Below are positions 54,520-62,489 of a DNA stretch of 64,000 bases, one piece after another. This stretch comes from Grimontia indica (GTDB lineage Bacteria > Pseudomonadota > Gammaproteobacteria > Enterobacterales > Vibrionaceae), in the NCBI RefSeq assembly GCF_000333895.2, contig NZ_ANFM02000013.1, positions 1-64,000 on the forward strand, given 5' to 3'. Both the position numbers and the translations under genes were made by a program. The notes below the pieces were generated by a model that did not search any database, had not been told where the DNA came from, and saw only the letters and a program-made list of their open reading frames with translations. How positions within the stretch are numbered: position 1 is the stretch's first letter; each line of letters starts with the position of its first letter.

Positions 54520-56274
54520 ATGGCAGGAAAGATCCCACGCTCATTCATTGATGATCTGCTAGCACGACTCGATATTGTCGAGCTAATAGACGCGCGGGTG
54601 AAACTCAAAAAGCAAGGCAAAAACTACGGTGCCTGCTGTCCTTTCCATAACGAAAAAACCCCGTCTTTCTCCGTCAGCCAAGAGAAACAGTTCTATCATT
54701 GTTTTGGTTGTGGTGCGCACGGCAATGCCATCGACTTCGTCATGGAGTTCGATCGCCTTGAATTTGTCGAAGCCATCGAAGAATTAGCGTCTTCGCTCGG
54801 TCTAGATGTACCAAGAGAGCAATCCGGCGGTGGTGCCCCAAAAGGGCCTTATGCACGCAGCGATCAAAAACGCGACCTCTACCAGATGATGGGCCAAATC
54901 GCCCAGTTTTATCAGGGTGGTCTGCGTAATGAAGCGGGTAAAATAGCGATTGATTACCTTAAAGGCCGTGGCCTTTCCGGTGAAATCGTACAGAAGTTTG
55001 GGATTGGCTACGTCGCTGACGAATGGGATCAGGTGCGTTCACGCTTTGGCCGTGATAACACCAGCCAGCAGGCGCTGGTATCAACCGGCATGCTGATAGA
55101 AAACGACAACGGACGCCGTTACGACCGCTTCCGTGGCCGTGTAATGTTCCCTATTCGTGACCGTCGTGGACGTGTTATCGGTTTTGGTGGCCGCGTGATT
55201 GGCGATGGCACACCGAAATACCTCAACTCACCGGAAACGCCGATATTCCACAAAGGACGTGAGTTGTATGGCCTGTACGAAGTGCTACAGGCACACCGCG
55301 AGCCCAAGCAATTACTCGTTGTTGAAGGTTACATGGACGTGGTCGCCCTGGGGCAATTTGGCATTGATTATGCCGTTGCATCACTGGGCACCGCGACCAC
55401 CGCAGAACATATGCAAACCATGTTCCGCCAGACATCCAACGTGATTTGCTGCTACGACGGTGACCGCGCAGGACGTGACGCCGCATGGCGTGCAATGGAG
55501 CAGGCACTTCCCCACTTGGTAGATGGACGCCAGCTCAAATTCATGTTCCTGCCAGACGGTGAAGACCCGGATTCCATGGTTCGACAGGAAGGCAAAGAAG
55601 GCTTTGAACAGCGCCTTGCAGGTGCCATGTCACTGTCAGAATTTCTGTTTAATACCTTGATGGAACAGGTCGACACCAGCAGTCAGGAAGGCAAAGCCAA
55701 GCTCACCACTTTGGCGGTGCCACTGATTGACAAAGTGCCGGGCGGCACACTTCGTCTCTACCTACGTAACATTTTGGGCCAGAAGCTAGGTCTACCTGAT
55801 GAGCAACAACTCGAAAAGCTCATCAGCCGACAAGGTCAGACGCAAAAACGTCAACCTTTGCCGGAAATGAAACGTACCCCAATGAGAGAAGTGATAACCC
55901 TGTTATTGCAGAATCCAGGGTTTGTAGAAAACGTACCGCCACTTGATGGTGTGGAAGAGCTCGGGATCCCCGGCTTAAATTTATTCACCACCATGCTTGA
56001 ACTTTGCCGATCCCGTCCCAATATTACGACAGGACAGCTGCTGGAACATTGGCGCGGCACAGAACAAGAAGCATTGTTAGCCAAATTGGCAAGTTGGGAA
56101 CTACCTATCAACGAAAACAATGTATTAGATGTATTTTTAGACTCACTGGACAAAATTCTGGACCAGTGCGTCAAACAACAAATAGCCAAGTTGCAAGCTA
56201 AATCGAATACCGTCGGCTTATCAGTCGAAGAGAAGCGGGAGTTGCAGTTGTTAATCCTCAACCGGCCCGACTAG
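54520..56274 (+). CDS. dnaG: DNA primase
   Basis: A 584-residue primase. The N-terminal CHC2 zinc finger has Cys40, His43, Cys61 and Cys64 (CCPFHNEKTPSF, YHCFGCG). The TOPRIM catalytic core (about 260-340) has VEGYMDVVAL and CYDGDRAGRDA. The C-terminal helicase-binding domain (about 430-584) contacts DnaB. It makes RNA primers for Okazaki fragments. It is the third gene of the rpsU operon. Confidence 0.97.
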   Translation: MAGKIPRSFIDDLLARLDIVELIDARVKLKKQGKNYGACCPFHNEKTPSFSVSQEKQFYHCFGCGAHGNAIDFVMEFDRLEFVEAIEELASSLGLDVPREQSGGGAPKGPYARSDQKRDLYQMMGQIAQFYQGGLRNEAGKIAIDYLKGRGLSGEIVQKFGIGYVADEWDQVRSRFGRDNTSQQALVSTGMLIENDNGRRYDRFRGRVMFPIRDRRGRVIGFGGRVIGDGTPKYLNSPETPIFHKGRELYGLYEVLQAHREPKQLLVVEGYMDVVALGQFGIDYAVASLGTATTAEHMQTMFRQTSNVICCYDGDRAGRDAAWRAMEQALPHLVDGRQLKFMFLPDGEDPDSMVRQEGKEGFEQRLAGAMSLSEFLFNTLMEQVDTSSQEGKAKLTTLAVPLIDKVPGGTLRLYLRNILGQKLGLPDEQQLEKLISRQGQTQKRQPLPEMKRTPMREVITLLLQNPGFVENVPPLDGVEELGIPGLNLFTTMLELCRSRPNITTGQLLEHWRGTEQEALLAKLASWELPINENNVLDVFLDSLDKILDQCVKQQIAKLQAKSNTVGLSVEEKRELQLLILNRPD

Positions 56275-56367
56275 AAACTAGCCAGCATACTTGTATTTTG
56301 CTAAAATTGGCAGTTTGCGTTTCCGCATACTAAATTCTTCACTCAGACCCGAAGTTGGATATCGTCT

Positions 56368-58203
56368 ATGGATCAAAATCCGCAGTCACAGCTAAAGTTG
56401 CTTGTCGCAAAAGGTAAGGAACAAGGCTATCTAACCTATGCAGAAGTAAATGACCACCTACCGGAAGACATTGTCGATTCTGATCAGATAGAAGACATCA
56501 TTCAGATGATCAACGACATGGGCATTCAGGTGGTGGAAACAGCGCCAGATGCCGATGAGCTGATGATGTCTGAAACTGTCGCGGACGAAGATGCCGTCGA
56601 AGCAGCAGCAGCAGCACTTTCTAGCGTTGAATCTGAAATAGGTCGTACAACTGACCCAGTACGCATGTATATGCGTGAAATGGGTACAGTAGAACTGCTT
56701 ACCCGCGAAGGCGAAATCGACATCGCCAAACGCATCGAAGATGGTATTAACCAAGTACAGGTATCGGTTGCCGAATATCCTGGCTCCATCTCATCACTGC
56801 TCGATCAGTTTGACAAAGTAGAAGCAGAAGAGCTTCGCCTGACAGACATCATTTCTGGCTTCGTAGACCCGAACCAGGAAGACATCGCCCCTACCGCCAC
56901 CCACATCGGTTCAGAGCTCACCGAAGAGCAACTGGAAGATGAGGATGATGACGGCGACGACGATGATGATGACGAGGAAGAAGAAGACACTGGCATCGAC
57001 CCAGAGCTAGCACGCGAAAAGTTTAACGACTTGCGTCTGGCTTACGAAGGCATGCAGCTGTCAATCCAGAAAAACGGCCGCTTCCACGAAGACACTGCAG
57101 GCGCCATCGCCGAACTGTCAGAAGTGTTCAAGCAATTCCGTCTGGTACCAAAACAATTCGACCGCCTGGTTAACGAAATGCGCGACACTATGGATCGCGT
57201 ACGCACACAAGAACGCATCGTGATGCGCCTGTGTGTAGACCAAGCGAAAATGCCGAAGAAAACCTTTGTACAACTGTTCAGCGGCAACGAATCGTCAGAC
57301 AGCTGGCTGGATGAAGCTCTGGCTTCAGAAAAGCCATACGTCGATCGCCTGAAGCAGTACGAAGAAGATCTTCGCCGCTGCGTACAGAAACTGAAAATCG
57401 TTGAAGACGAAACCGGCCTTTCTGTAGAGCGCGTAAAAGACATTAGCCGTCGCATGTCAATCGGTGAAGCGAAAGCACGCCGTGCGAAGAAAGAGATGGT
57501 TGAAGCGAACTTGCGTCTGGTTATTTCTATCGCCAAGAAATACACCAACCGCGGCCTGCAATTCCTGGATCTGATTCAGGAAGGTAACATCGGCCTGATG
57601 AAAGCGGTAGATAAATTCGAATACCGTCGTGGTTACAAGTTCTCGACTTACGCAACATGGTGGATCCGTCAGGCAATCACCCGTTCAATCGCAGACCAGG
57701 CACGTACTATCCGTATCCCTGTTCACATGATTGAAACCATCAACAAACTGAACCGTATCTCACGTCAGATGCTTCAGGAGATGGGTCGCGAGCCACTGCC
57801 AGAAGAACTGGCAGAGCGCATGCAAATGCCAGAAGACAAGATCCGCAAAGTGCTGAAGATCGCCAAAGAGCCAATCTCCATGGAAACCCCAATCGGTGAC
57901 GATGAAGATTCACATCTGGGCGACTTTATCGAGGATACCACCCTCGAGCTGCCAATGGATTCCGCGACCATGAACAACCTCAAGATGGCAACCAGCGAAG
58001 TATTGGCTGGCCTGACGCCTCGTGAGGCAAAAGTTCTGCGCATGCGTTTCGGTATCGACATGAATACCGACCACACGCTGGAAGAAGTGGGCAAACAGTT
58101 TGACGTAACGCGTGAGCGTATCCGTCAGATTGAAGCGAAAGCACTGCGTAAACTGCGTCACCCAAGCCGCTCAGAAGTTCTGCGCAGCTTCCTGGACGAA
58201 TAA
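56368..58203 (+). CDS. rpoD: RNA polymerase sigma factor RpoD (sigma-70)
   Basis: A 611-residue primary sigma factor. It has an N-terminal region 1.1 and a very acidic non-conserved region with a nearly unbroken Asp/Glu stretch at about 190-210. Region 2 ([30 protein letters not shown]), region 3, and region 4 with the [26 protein letters not shown]-type helix near the end are present. It directs housekeeping transcription. It closes the macromolecular synthesis operon, followed by a terminator and tRNA-Ile2. Confidence 0.98.
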   Translation: MDQNPQSQLKLLVAKGKEQGYLTYAEVNDHLPEDIVDSDQIEDIIQMINDMGIQVVETAPDADELMMSETVADEDAVEAAAAALSSVESEIGRTTDPVRMYMREMGTVELLTREGEIDIAKRIEDGINQVQVSVAEYPGSISSLLDQFDKVEAEELRLTDIISGFVDPNQEDIAPTATHIGSELTEEQLEDEDDDGDDDDDDEEEEDTGIDPELAREKFNDLRLAYEGMQLSIQKNGRFHEDTAGAIAELSEVFKQFRLVPKQFDRLVNEMRDTMDRVRTQERIVMRLCVDQAKMPKKTFVQLFSGNESSDSWLDEALASEKPYVDRLKQYEEDLRRCVQKLKIVEDETGLSVERVKDISRRMSIGEAKARRAKKEMVEANLRLVISIAKKYTNRGLQFLDLIQEGNIGLMKAVDKFEYRRGYKFSTYATWWIRQAITRSIADQARTIRIPVHMIETINKLNRISRQMLQEMGREPLPEELAERMQMPEDKIRKVLKIAKEPISMETPIGDDEDSHLGDFIEDTTLELPMDSATMNNLKMATSEVLAGLTPREAKVLRMRFGIDMNTDHTLEEVGKQFDVTRERIRQIEAKALRKLRHPSRSEVLRSFLDE

Positions 58204-58230
58204 TCCAAGACGCATTTTAAGTAATATTGG

Positions 58231-58256
58231 AAAGGCGAGCACTGCTCGCCTTTTTC
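58231..58256 (+). terminator. Terminator of the rpoD operon
   Basis: The stem AAAGGCGAGC / GCTCGCCTTT with ACT loop and TTC tail begins 28 bases after the rpoD stop. Confidence 0.87.
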
Positions 58257-58314
58257 ATTTCTGCGATTTGAACTAAGTGGCTAAAAAGCATACTGAATAG
58301 GGTGTGGTTGCGTC

Positions 58315-58343
58315 TAGACACCCCTGCTCCCACCCCTTATAAT
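58315..58343 (+). promoter_or_regulatory. Promoter of tRNA-Ile2
   Basis: -35 TAGACA (58315-58320), a 17-base spacer and a perfect -10 TATAAT (58338-58343) with a C-rich discriminator lie directly upstream of the tRNA. Confidence 0.75.
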
Positions 58344-58356
58344 CAACCCCCAACAC

Positions 58357-58432
58357 GGCCCCTTAGCTCAGTGGTTAGAGCAGTCGACTCATAATCGATT
58401 GGTCCGCAGTTCAAATCTGCGAGGGGCCACCA
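58357..58432 (+). tRNA. ileX: tRNA-Ile2 (anticodon CAT, ileX-type)
   Basis: A 76-base tRNA with acceptor stem GGCCCCT/AGGGGCC, D-arm AGCTCAGTGGTTAGAGC, anticodon loop CTCATAA (anticodon at 58390-58392), T-arm GTTCAAATC and encoded CCA. The overall sequence and its place after rpoD match E. coli ileX rather than a methionine tRNA. TilS would convert the wobble C to lysidine to read AUA. The 3' side is the junction with an accessory island. Confidence 0.93.
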
Positions 58433-58440
58433 TATTCCAG

Positions 58441-58472
58441 AAGGTTAGCAGGCGTAGTACCTACTAACCTTT
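58441..58472 (+). terminator. Terminator of tRNA-Ile2
   Basis: Arms AGGTTAG (58442-58448) and CTAACCT (58464-58470) with an inner AGG/CCT pairing are followed by seven T. It lies ten bases after the tRNA CCA. Confidence 0.7.
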
Positions 58473-58521
58473 TTTTGTGCCTGCTGATTTATAGTCAAAC
58501 ACTTAGTCAAACAAGGAATGG

Positions 58522-58779
58522 CTATCCTCGCCTTAAATGATAAGGATAAGCTTGGTGGCACATAGTTCGTGCCCACTCTGAAATAATATTCGCAACGACT
58601 TCACCATCCATTGGCCCAAACTCTTCTTTATTCGACTGATGGTAATGTACTGCTTCCCCCTGAAAACAACCGTTATAGTGACCTCCTGCCCTATCCAGTC
58701 CCTTGCCTACACGCCTTCCAATATGCGGACCATAGTAATAAGTCAGAATTTCTCTGTAGCTACTGTCTTTAGTTAGCAT
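58522..58779 (-). CDS. Hypothetical small protein
   Basis: An 85-residue protein with no family I recognise. It is rich in His, Tyr and Gly (YYYGPHIGRRVGKGL, GGHYNGCFQGEAVHYHQ) and has no transmembrane helix or signal peptide. A near-perfect GGAGG lies seven bases before the ATG, which supports real translation. It is divergent from the HTH gene at 58865, with only about 85 bases between. It could be an island-maintenance or regulatory protein, but nothing in the sequence proves a role. Confidence 0.6.
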   Translation of the reverse strand: MLTKDSSYREILTYYYGPHIGRRVGKGLDRAGGHYNGCFQGEAVHYHQSNKEEFGPMDGEVVANIISEWARTMCHQAYPYHLRRG

Positions 58780-58864
58780 TGCTTGCCTCCTCTAATAAGT
58801 CTCATAGCTACACTATCACTAGGTTTAAATTTCCAAACTTTGCCACTTTCTAAGGAGTCACAGA

Positions 58865-59314
58865 ATGGACTGGATGATTGGAAGGCACTACAAGTTTTGC
58901 AGGCCTAGAGGTGGCGTTGAATATGAGGGCAAGGTGCTAAACACGTCTGAACTGGCCATAGAGATTTCCAATAGCAAATCCAAGATAACGATTCCCCGGG
59001 CTATCTATTCTGAGCTTGTAGCGATTGAGGCCTTTTCGACGCCACAAAAAACACAAACTCCTCCGAGCAAAGAAACAGAGACCGTAACTGAAGCCGATAA
59101 TTTGCCCTTGCTACTGACAGAACAAGAAGTCGCTCAGCTCATCGGTATGAGCCGCTCGTTTCTGCGGCAATCTCGTATGGAAGGTCACCGACAAAACAGA
59201 ACTGATGCTCCTCCATTCATCAGAATTGGTAGAACTATTCGATATAGGTCTGAAGATGTGAAGCTATGGGTAGACGAACATAAAAGACAAAACAGCACCT
59301 ACGACCAGGATTAG
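58865..59314 (+). CDS. Helix-turn-helix (AlpA/excisionase-like) protein
   Basis: A 149-residue protein. Residues about 1-60 form a small basic beta-rich region (MIGRHYKFCRPRGG) of unknown fold; about 60-80 is a Thr/Glu linker. Residues about 80-142 form a MerR-like winged helix of the HTH_17/AlpA type: LLTEQEVAQLIGMSRSFLRQ, then PPFIRIGRTIRYRSEDVKLW, typical of excisionases and AlpA regulators of tRNA-borne islands. AGGAG lies about ten bases before the start. It may regulate or direct excision of this island (inference). Confidence 0.75.
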   Translation: MDWMIGRHYKFCRPRGGVEYEGKVLNTSELAIEISNSKSKITIPRAIYSELVAIEAFSTPQKTQTPPSKETETVTEADNLPLLLTEQEVAQLIGMSRSFLRQSRMEGHRQNRTDAPPFIRIGRTIRYRSEDVKLWVDEHKRQNSTYDQD

Positions 59315-59508
59315 GCAGATATAGAGAAGTCAGAACATACATCAGGTTTTACAATTTACGATGCTTTTGATGATTTGTTTTTCAGTGTTAGAGCGCGGAT
59401 AGTGCTGCAGATATTCATTTCGGTTAAAGTAGGTGGCAGCTTAACGCATAATTACTCCTGCAGTAGCAACACAACCGAATACAAGGGATTCCTTTCCCCT
59501 GCTAACCG
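59315..59508. other. Non-coding stretch in the island
   Basis: There is no reading frame with a plausible start here. The DNA is A/T-rich on the left and ends near AAGGGATTCCTTT, a weak palindrome. Nothing further can be supported. Confidence 0.4.
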
Positions 59509-59658
59509 TCAGTAGTGCTTTATTGTCTCAACAACAGCAGTCTTCTGTCGCCTCTTAGCCTTATCTACAGTAATAAAACGCCCGGTTGAGGCATCTCGTC
59601 CGACCTTAACGGTTCGCTTCGGCTGTGGTTTCTTTGTTGCTTTTTTTGCTTTAGTCAT
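59509..59658 (-). CDS. Small basic protein with GRDASTGRFI motif
   Basis: A 49-residue frame too short for most gene finders. The start ATG at 59658 has AAAGGA eight bases upstream. The N-terminal 18 residues are almost all Lys/Pro/Thr (TKAKKATKKPQPKRT), followed by VGRDASTGRFITVDKAK and TAVVETIKHY. The GRDxxTGxFI...A-x-R-R...VVE pattern resembles a group of small hypothetical proteins that recur in proteobacterial mobile DNA, as I remember it. The function is unknown. The charge pattern suggests nucleic-acid binding. Confidence 0.6.
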   Translation of the reverse strand: MTKAKKATKKPQPKRTVKVGRDASTGRFITVDKAKRRQKTAVVETIKHY

Positions 59659-59784
59659 AAGCTATTCCTTTGTTTTTAATAGTCATAGACATATATGCGG
59701 ACTACTGTATGTAAACACAAGGATAAAAATGGAAAAGTTTGACACTCATGACTTTTTAGCGACTTTGGCTAGGGAGTTGAACTG

Positions 59785-60048
59785 GTGTCCACATCTGAAG
59801 TAAATAGGACAGGCACTTTTAAAAAGCCCCTTATCTTTCGTATTTTTAGGTACGTGAGCTTGCTTGCCTCGCCTTACAGCACTGTCACCAAATGCTCAGA
59901 TGATGAAGACACCGCTGCAGAGATTGCCAACGAAAAGCGGATAGCCACCGTGTTCGGTAACAATCACTCAGGTATTGCAGTAAAACGCCTTACCACTCAG
60001 ACAAAACTCAAGTTCCGACAACAACAGCTACTCGATGTTTTTAGGTAG
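59785..60048 (+). CDS. Hypothetical protein, possibly the front part of a frameshifted gene
   Basis: An 87-residue frame opened by GTG at 59785 with a poor Shine-Dalgarno. A 24-codon frame starting ATG at 59729 (MEKFDTHDF...) overlaps its start. No domain is recognised. Immediately downstream in another frame, an open stretch (59984-60145) encodes a protein-like sequence ending FTAKVNYRYFELE that overlaps the start of the nuclease gene. The two may be halves of one gene broken by a frameshift, or two small genes. Confidence 0.35.
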   Translation: MSTSEVNRTGTFKKPLIFRIFRYVSLLASPYSTVTKCSDDEDTAAEIANEKRIATVFGNNHSGIAVKRLTTQTKLKFRQQQLLDVFR

Positions 60049-60137
60049 TGACAGGAAGGAAAATCACATCAGTTTTCTGGAGATCCAGACAGGAAACAAG
60101 ACATTCACGGCGAAGGTGAACTACAGGTATTTCGAGC

Positions 60138-60578
60138 TTGAATAAGCGTTGGCTGCTGGCGGTATTAGCCACATTACTACTTATACTCCCAGCGCATACC
60201 TCCGCGAAAAGTCAGTACGGCACAGCTACTGTCAGCAAGGTCACTTCGATTTATGATGCTGATACCTTTCGGGTCAATATCGATGGTTGGCCAGCCATTG
60301 TCGGAGAGCATGTTCCCGTTCGGGTGAAGGGCGTTGATGCACCCGAAATTCGCGGGAAGTGCAAAACTGAAAAGCACTTGGCTAGAGTGGCCAAACAGTT
60401 CACCGTTGAACAACTATGCACTGCCAAAGAGATACGCCTGACAAACATCGAGCGCGGAAAGTATTTTCGCCTATTAGCAGACGTTGAAATTGATGGCCAG
60501 CTACTCGCGGATAACCTCATCAAAGCAGTAATAGCAAGGCCATATCAAGGAGGAAAGCGCGAAGCCTGGTGTGACTAG
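60138..60578 (+). CDS. Secreted SNase-like (thermonuclease family) nuclease
   Basis: A 146-residue protein beginning with TTG at 60138; no later in-frame start fits. A signal peptide (about 1-23, LLAVLATLLLILPAHTSA) precedes a staphylococcal-nuclease fold: the metal Asp in IYDADTFRV, VPVRVKGVDAPEI with the catalytic Arg and acidic pair, and the second Arg in KYFRLLADVEIDG. It should be exported to the periplasm or medium and cleave DNA/RNA with Ca2+. Such nucleases are frequent on conjugative elements and islands. Its start overlaps a small frame ending YFELE. Confidence 0.8.
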   Translation: MNKRWLLAVLATLLLILPAHTSAKSQYGTATVSKVTSIYDADTFRVNIDGWPAIVGEHVPVRVKGVDAPEIRGKCKTEKHLARVAKQFTVEQLCTAKEIRLTNIERGKYFRLLADVEIDGQLLADNLIKAVIARPYQGGKREAWCD

Positions 60579-60642
60579 AAAATGCCCCAAAGCTGCTTCG
60601 GGCCTAGATACTCTTCACTGAAGGTAGTGTTCATATTGACCA

Positions 60643-61167
60643 CTAATCTTCAGTGGTTTTGGTTCTGTTCAGCTTATTGTTTAGCTTTTGGTCATTCTCT
60701 TTATTAGCCAAGTCCGTTATGAAGTTAATGTTTGAAGCAATCACGCTGTAAATGCAAAACAACTGGGCATATACAAGGCAAAGTAACATACAAAGACCGG
60801 CAAACGTAAATAGCTCAGGCACTTTCAAATATAAGCTTGTATTCACTAGAAACGGCTTAATGGAAATACCAATCAGCAGCACTGCTAGTATCACCGCTGA
60901 GATAACAACAACGCCAACCAACAACTGCACCCGCTTTTTATCTTCTTCTGGGAATATAGCAGACGAGCTTGGCTGAATAACCTTACGCATGGCTTGCGGA
61001 TAAATGTAAGCAATCCAAATCCCCATAATAGTAAAAATCATGGCTGACCCGTTTTGCAAAATACTAACTACAGGCGACACGTCTTTGTAGGTTATGTCGT
61101 CTTTGAATATCCAGCTAACTAAGGCAATGAAGCAAGCTAAAGCAACATGCCAAATCAAGGTTTTCAT
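60643..61167 (-). CDS. Four-helix inner-membrane protein, RexB-like
   Basis: A 174-residue protein with four predicted transmembrane helices (about 4-21, 39-57, 81-103, 117-143) and a charged C-terminal tail (NKENDQKLNNKLNRTKTTED). A basic loop follows helix 2 (QAMRKV). Size, helix number and the order of charged loops resemble phage lambda RexB (144 residues, ion-channel effector of Rex exclusion); I do not claim detectable sequence identity. It overlaps the upstream soluble gene by four bases (ATGA), so the two are coupled. Alternative: a KwaA-like membrane partner or another four-helix effector. Confidence 0.7.
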   Translation of the reverse strand: MKTLIWHVALACFIALVSWIFKDDITYKDVSPVVSILQNGSAMIFTIMGIWIAYIYPQAMRKVIQPSSSAIFPEEDKKRVQLLVGVVVISAVILAVLLIGISIKPFLVNTSLYLKVPELFTFAGLCMLLCLVYAQLFCIYSVIASNINFITDLANKENDQKLNNKLNRTKTTED

Positions 61168-62258
61168 TGTCCAACCGCTTCTTCTTGTTCTTCCTCAATA
61201 AACGCTGACAGCAGCTTACCACGCGTAAACTCCATAGCTTTAAACAAACGTTCAGTTGTGTAATGCCCCGTGTCATCGCGACCACCACCTGCTAAATCGT
61301 TTACAGGTAAAATACTTTTAACAACGAAGTTATCTAACCAGACAACCCCTGAATTCTCTTTCTTGAAGCCAATGTTTCGCCATTCATCACCACCCGCATA
61401 TTCACGCTCATACAGTTGGATCAGGTCTTTCAGTTCTTTTACTGTAGGCTTAGCCTCAATGTTAACTTCTACTCTTCGGTTAGCTCTTGTCACTTGACTA
61501 GAAACAAAAGGCAGTCCTTTGAATAAGTTCGTCCAACCGCTTTGCTGCACTACCTGAGCACTAATCAAATCACGCTTAACAAAATGAGTGATTTCACCTG
61601 TCAGACCTTCCAAGTCGGCTTCAGTAGTTGGTTTCTTAAACTGCTCTGAATAAGCCTGAAACCATAAATTACCTTTCTCGCCTTGCTTGGTAGGAGCAAA
61701 CGAAATAGACAGATACTTACCCTTACCGCCTTTACGTTCTTTCTCAACGACTTTTCTTTGTCTGAAGTCACTATGTAGCTCCACATAGTCACGCATGAAT
61801 CGGTTCATTATTTCTGTGTCAGAAACAGAGTTCGGAAAACGAATAGACGCGAAAAGATCTAACGAGGGGACAAACCAGTAATAAGCAGCTTCACCCCAAA
61901 TAACGCGGTCTTCACCGACGTTATCATCGGCATTGTAAAGGTTATTGTCATTTAGCCCTGCATCAGCCTTAATACCGTATACGCCGTTACCCTGACCTAT
62001 AGCACGCCAAAGGATAAGCATATAATCCCCTGTATCCTCATTGCGTTCTATTGCTTTCAAGTAAACTTTTTTGCGGTTGCCGTAGCCAACGGTTTGGTCA
62101 TCCCAAAGCAGAGTATCTTCTAAAGAGATTCTGTCTTGAAACCATTCGTGTAAGGAGTCGAGCATTACATCCATACTCAAAGGTTCGAAGTAATCGTCAC
62201 CTCGACGAGCAAAGCCCAACGACTTGTATTTGAAAAATGTAACCAGACCTTCGCTCAT
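61164..62258 (-). CDS. Soluble partner protein, RexA-like sensor candidate
   Basis: A 364-residue protein with no transmembrane helix or signal peptide. The start has AAAAGGAG six bases upstream. N-terminal FFKYKSLG...FEPLSMDVMLDSL is followed by a beta strand block YLKAIERNEDTGDYMLILW. The middle has YYWFVPSLDLFASIRFPNSV, and the later part a beta stretch RRVEVNIEAKPTVKELKDL and a terminal helix. The order of these blocks parallels lambda RexA (279 residues), though identity is low. It is first in a two-gene operon with the membrane protein, as rexA precedes rexB. A defence role is inference. Confidence 0.65.
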   Translation of the reverse strand: MSEGLVTFFKYKSLGFARRGDDYFEPLSMDVMLDSLHEWFQDRISLEDTLLWDDQTVGYGNRKKVYLKAIERNEDTGDYMLILWRAIGQGNGVYGIKADAGLNDNNLYNADDNVGEDRVIWGEAAYYWFVPSLDLFASIRFPNSVSDTEIMNRFMRDYVELHSDFRQRKVVEKERKGGKGKYLSISFAPTKQGEKGNLWFQAYSEQFKKPTTEADLEGLTGEITHFVKRDLISAQVVQQSGWTNLFKGLPFVSSQVTRANRRVEVNIEAKPTVKELKDLIQLYEREYAGGDEWRNIGFKKENSGVVWLDNFVVKSILPVNDLAGGGRDDTGHYTTERLFKAMEFTRGKLLSAFIEEEQEEAVGQ

Positions 62259-62337
62259 GAAAACTCCTTTTATTTATTAGAGTTAGAGTAAATCACAAAC
62301 CGTGTTCAACTCAAAGTTGTTAGGCTATAAAGTGCTA

Positions 62338-62370
62338 CTTTTGAGGTATCAAAAGTCCGCCAAAGCGGGT
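62338..62370. promoter_or_regulatory. Inverted repeats upstream of the RexAB-like operon
   Basis: CTTTTGA (62338-62344) / TCAAAAG (62349-62355) forms a perfect 7-bp palindrome with a four-base centre, followed at once by a small CCGC/GCGG stem (62357-62368). It lies 80-110 bases before the RexA-like start and 120-150 bases after umuC. It could be an operator for the RexAB-like operon or a weak terminator of umuC; there is no U run. Confidence 0.4.
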
Positions 62371-62489
62371 TTGGTTACATCGCGTATAGCTTGTGACATC
62401 AATAACAACAGCCAATTTTTGAAGCAGAGCTTCTAAAGAGGAGAATGCTAATGGTCGACTTTTGAAACTCACTTCTGTCCAAAACTCCC

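Noticed and set aside
60643-62258. Calling the pair a Kiwa (KwaAB) system outright
   Set aside because: Size and topology are partly compatible, but as I recall kwaA (membrane) comes first, whereas here the soluble gene is first; no DUF4868 motif could be confirmed by eye.
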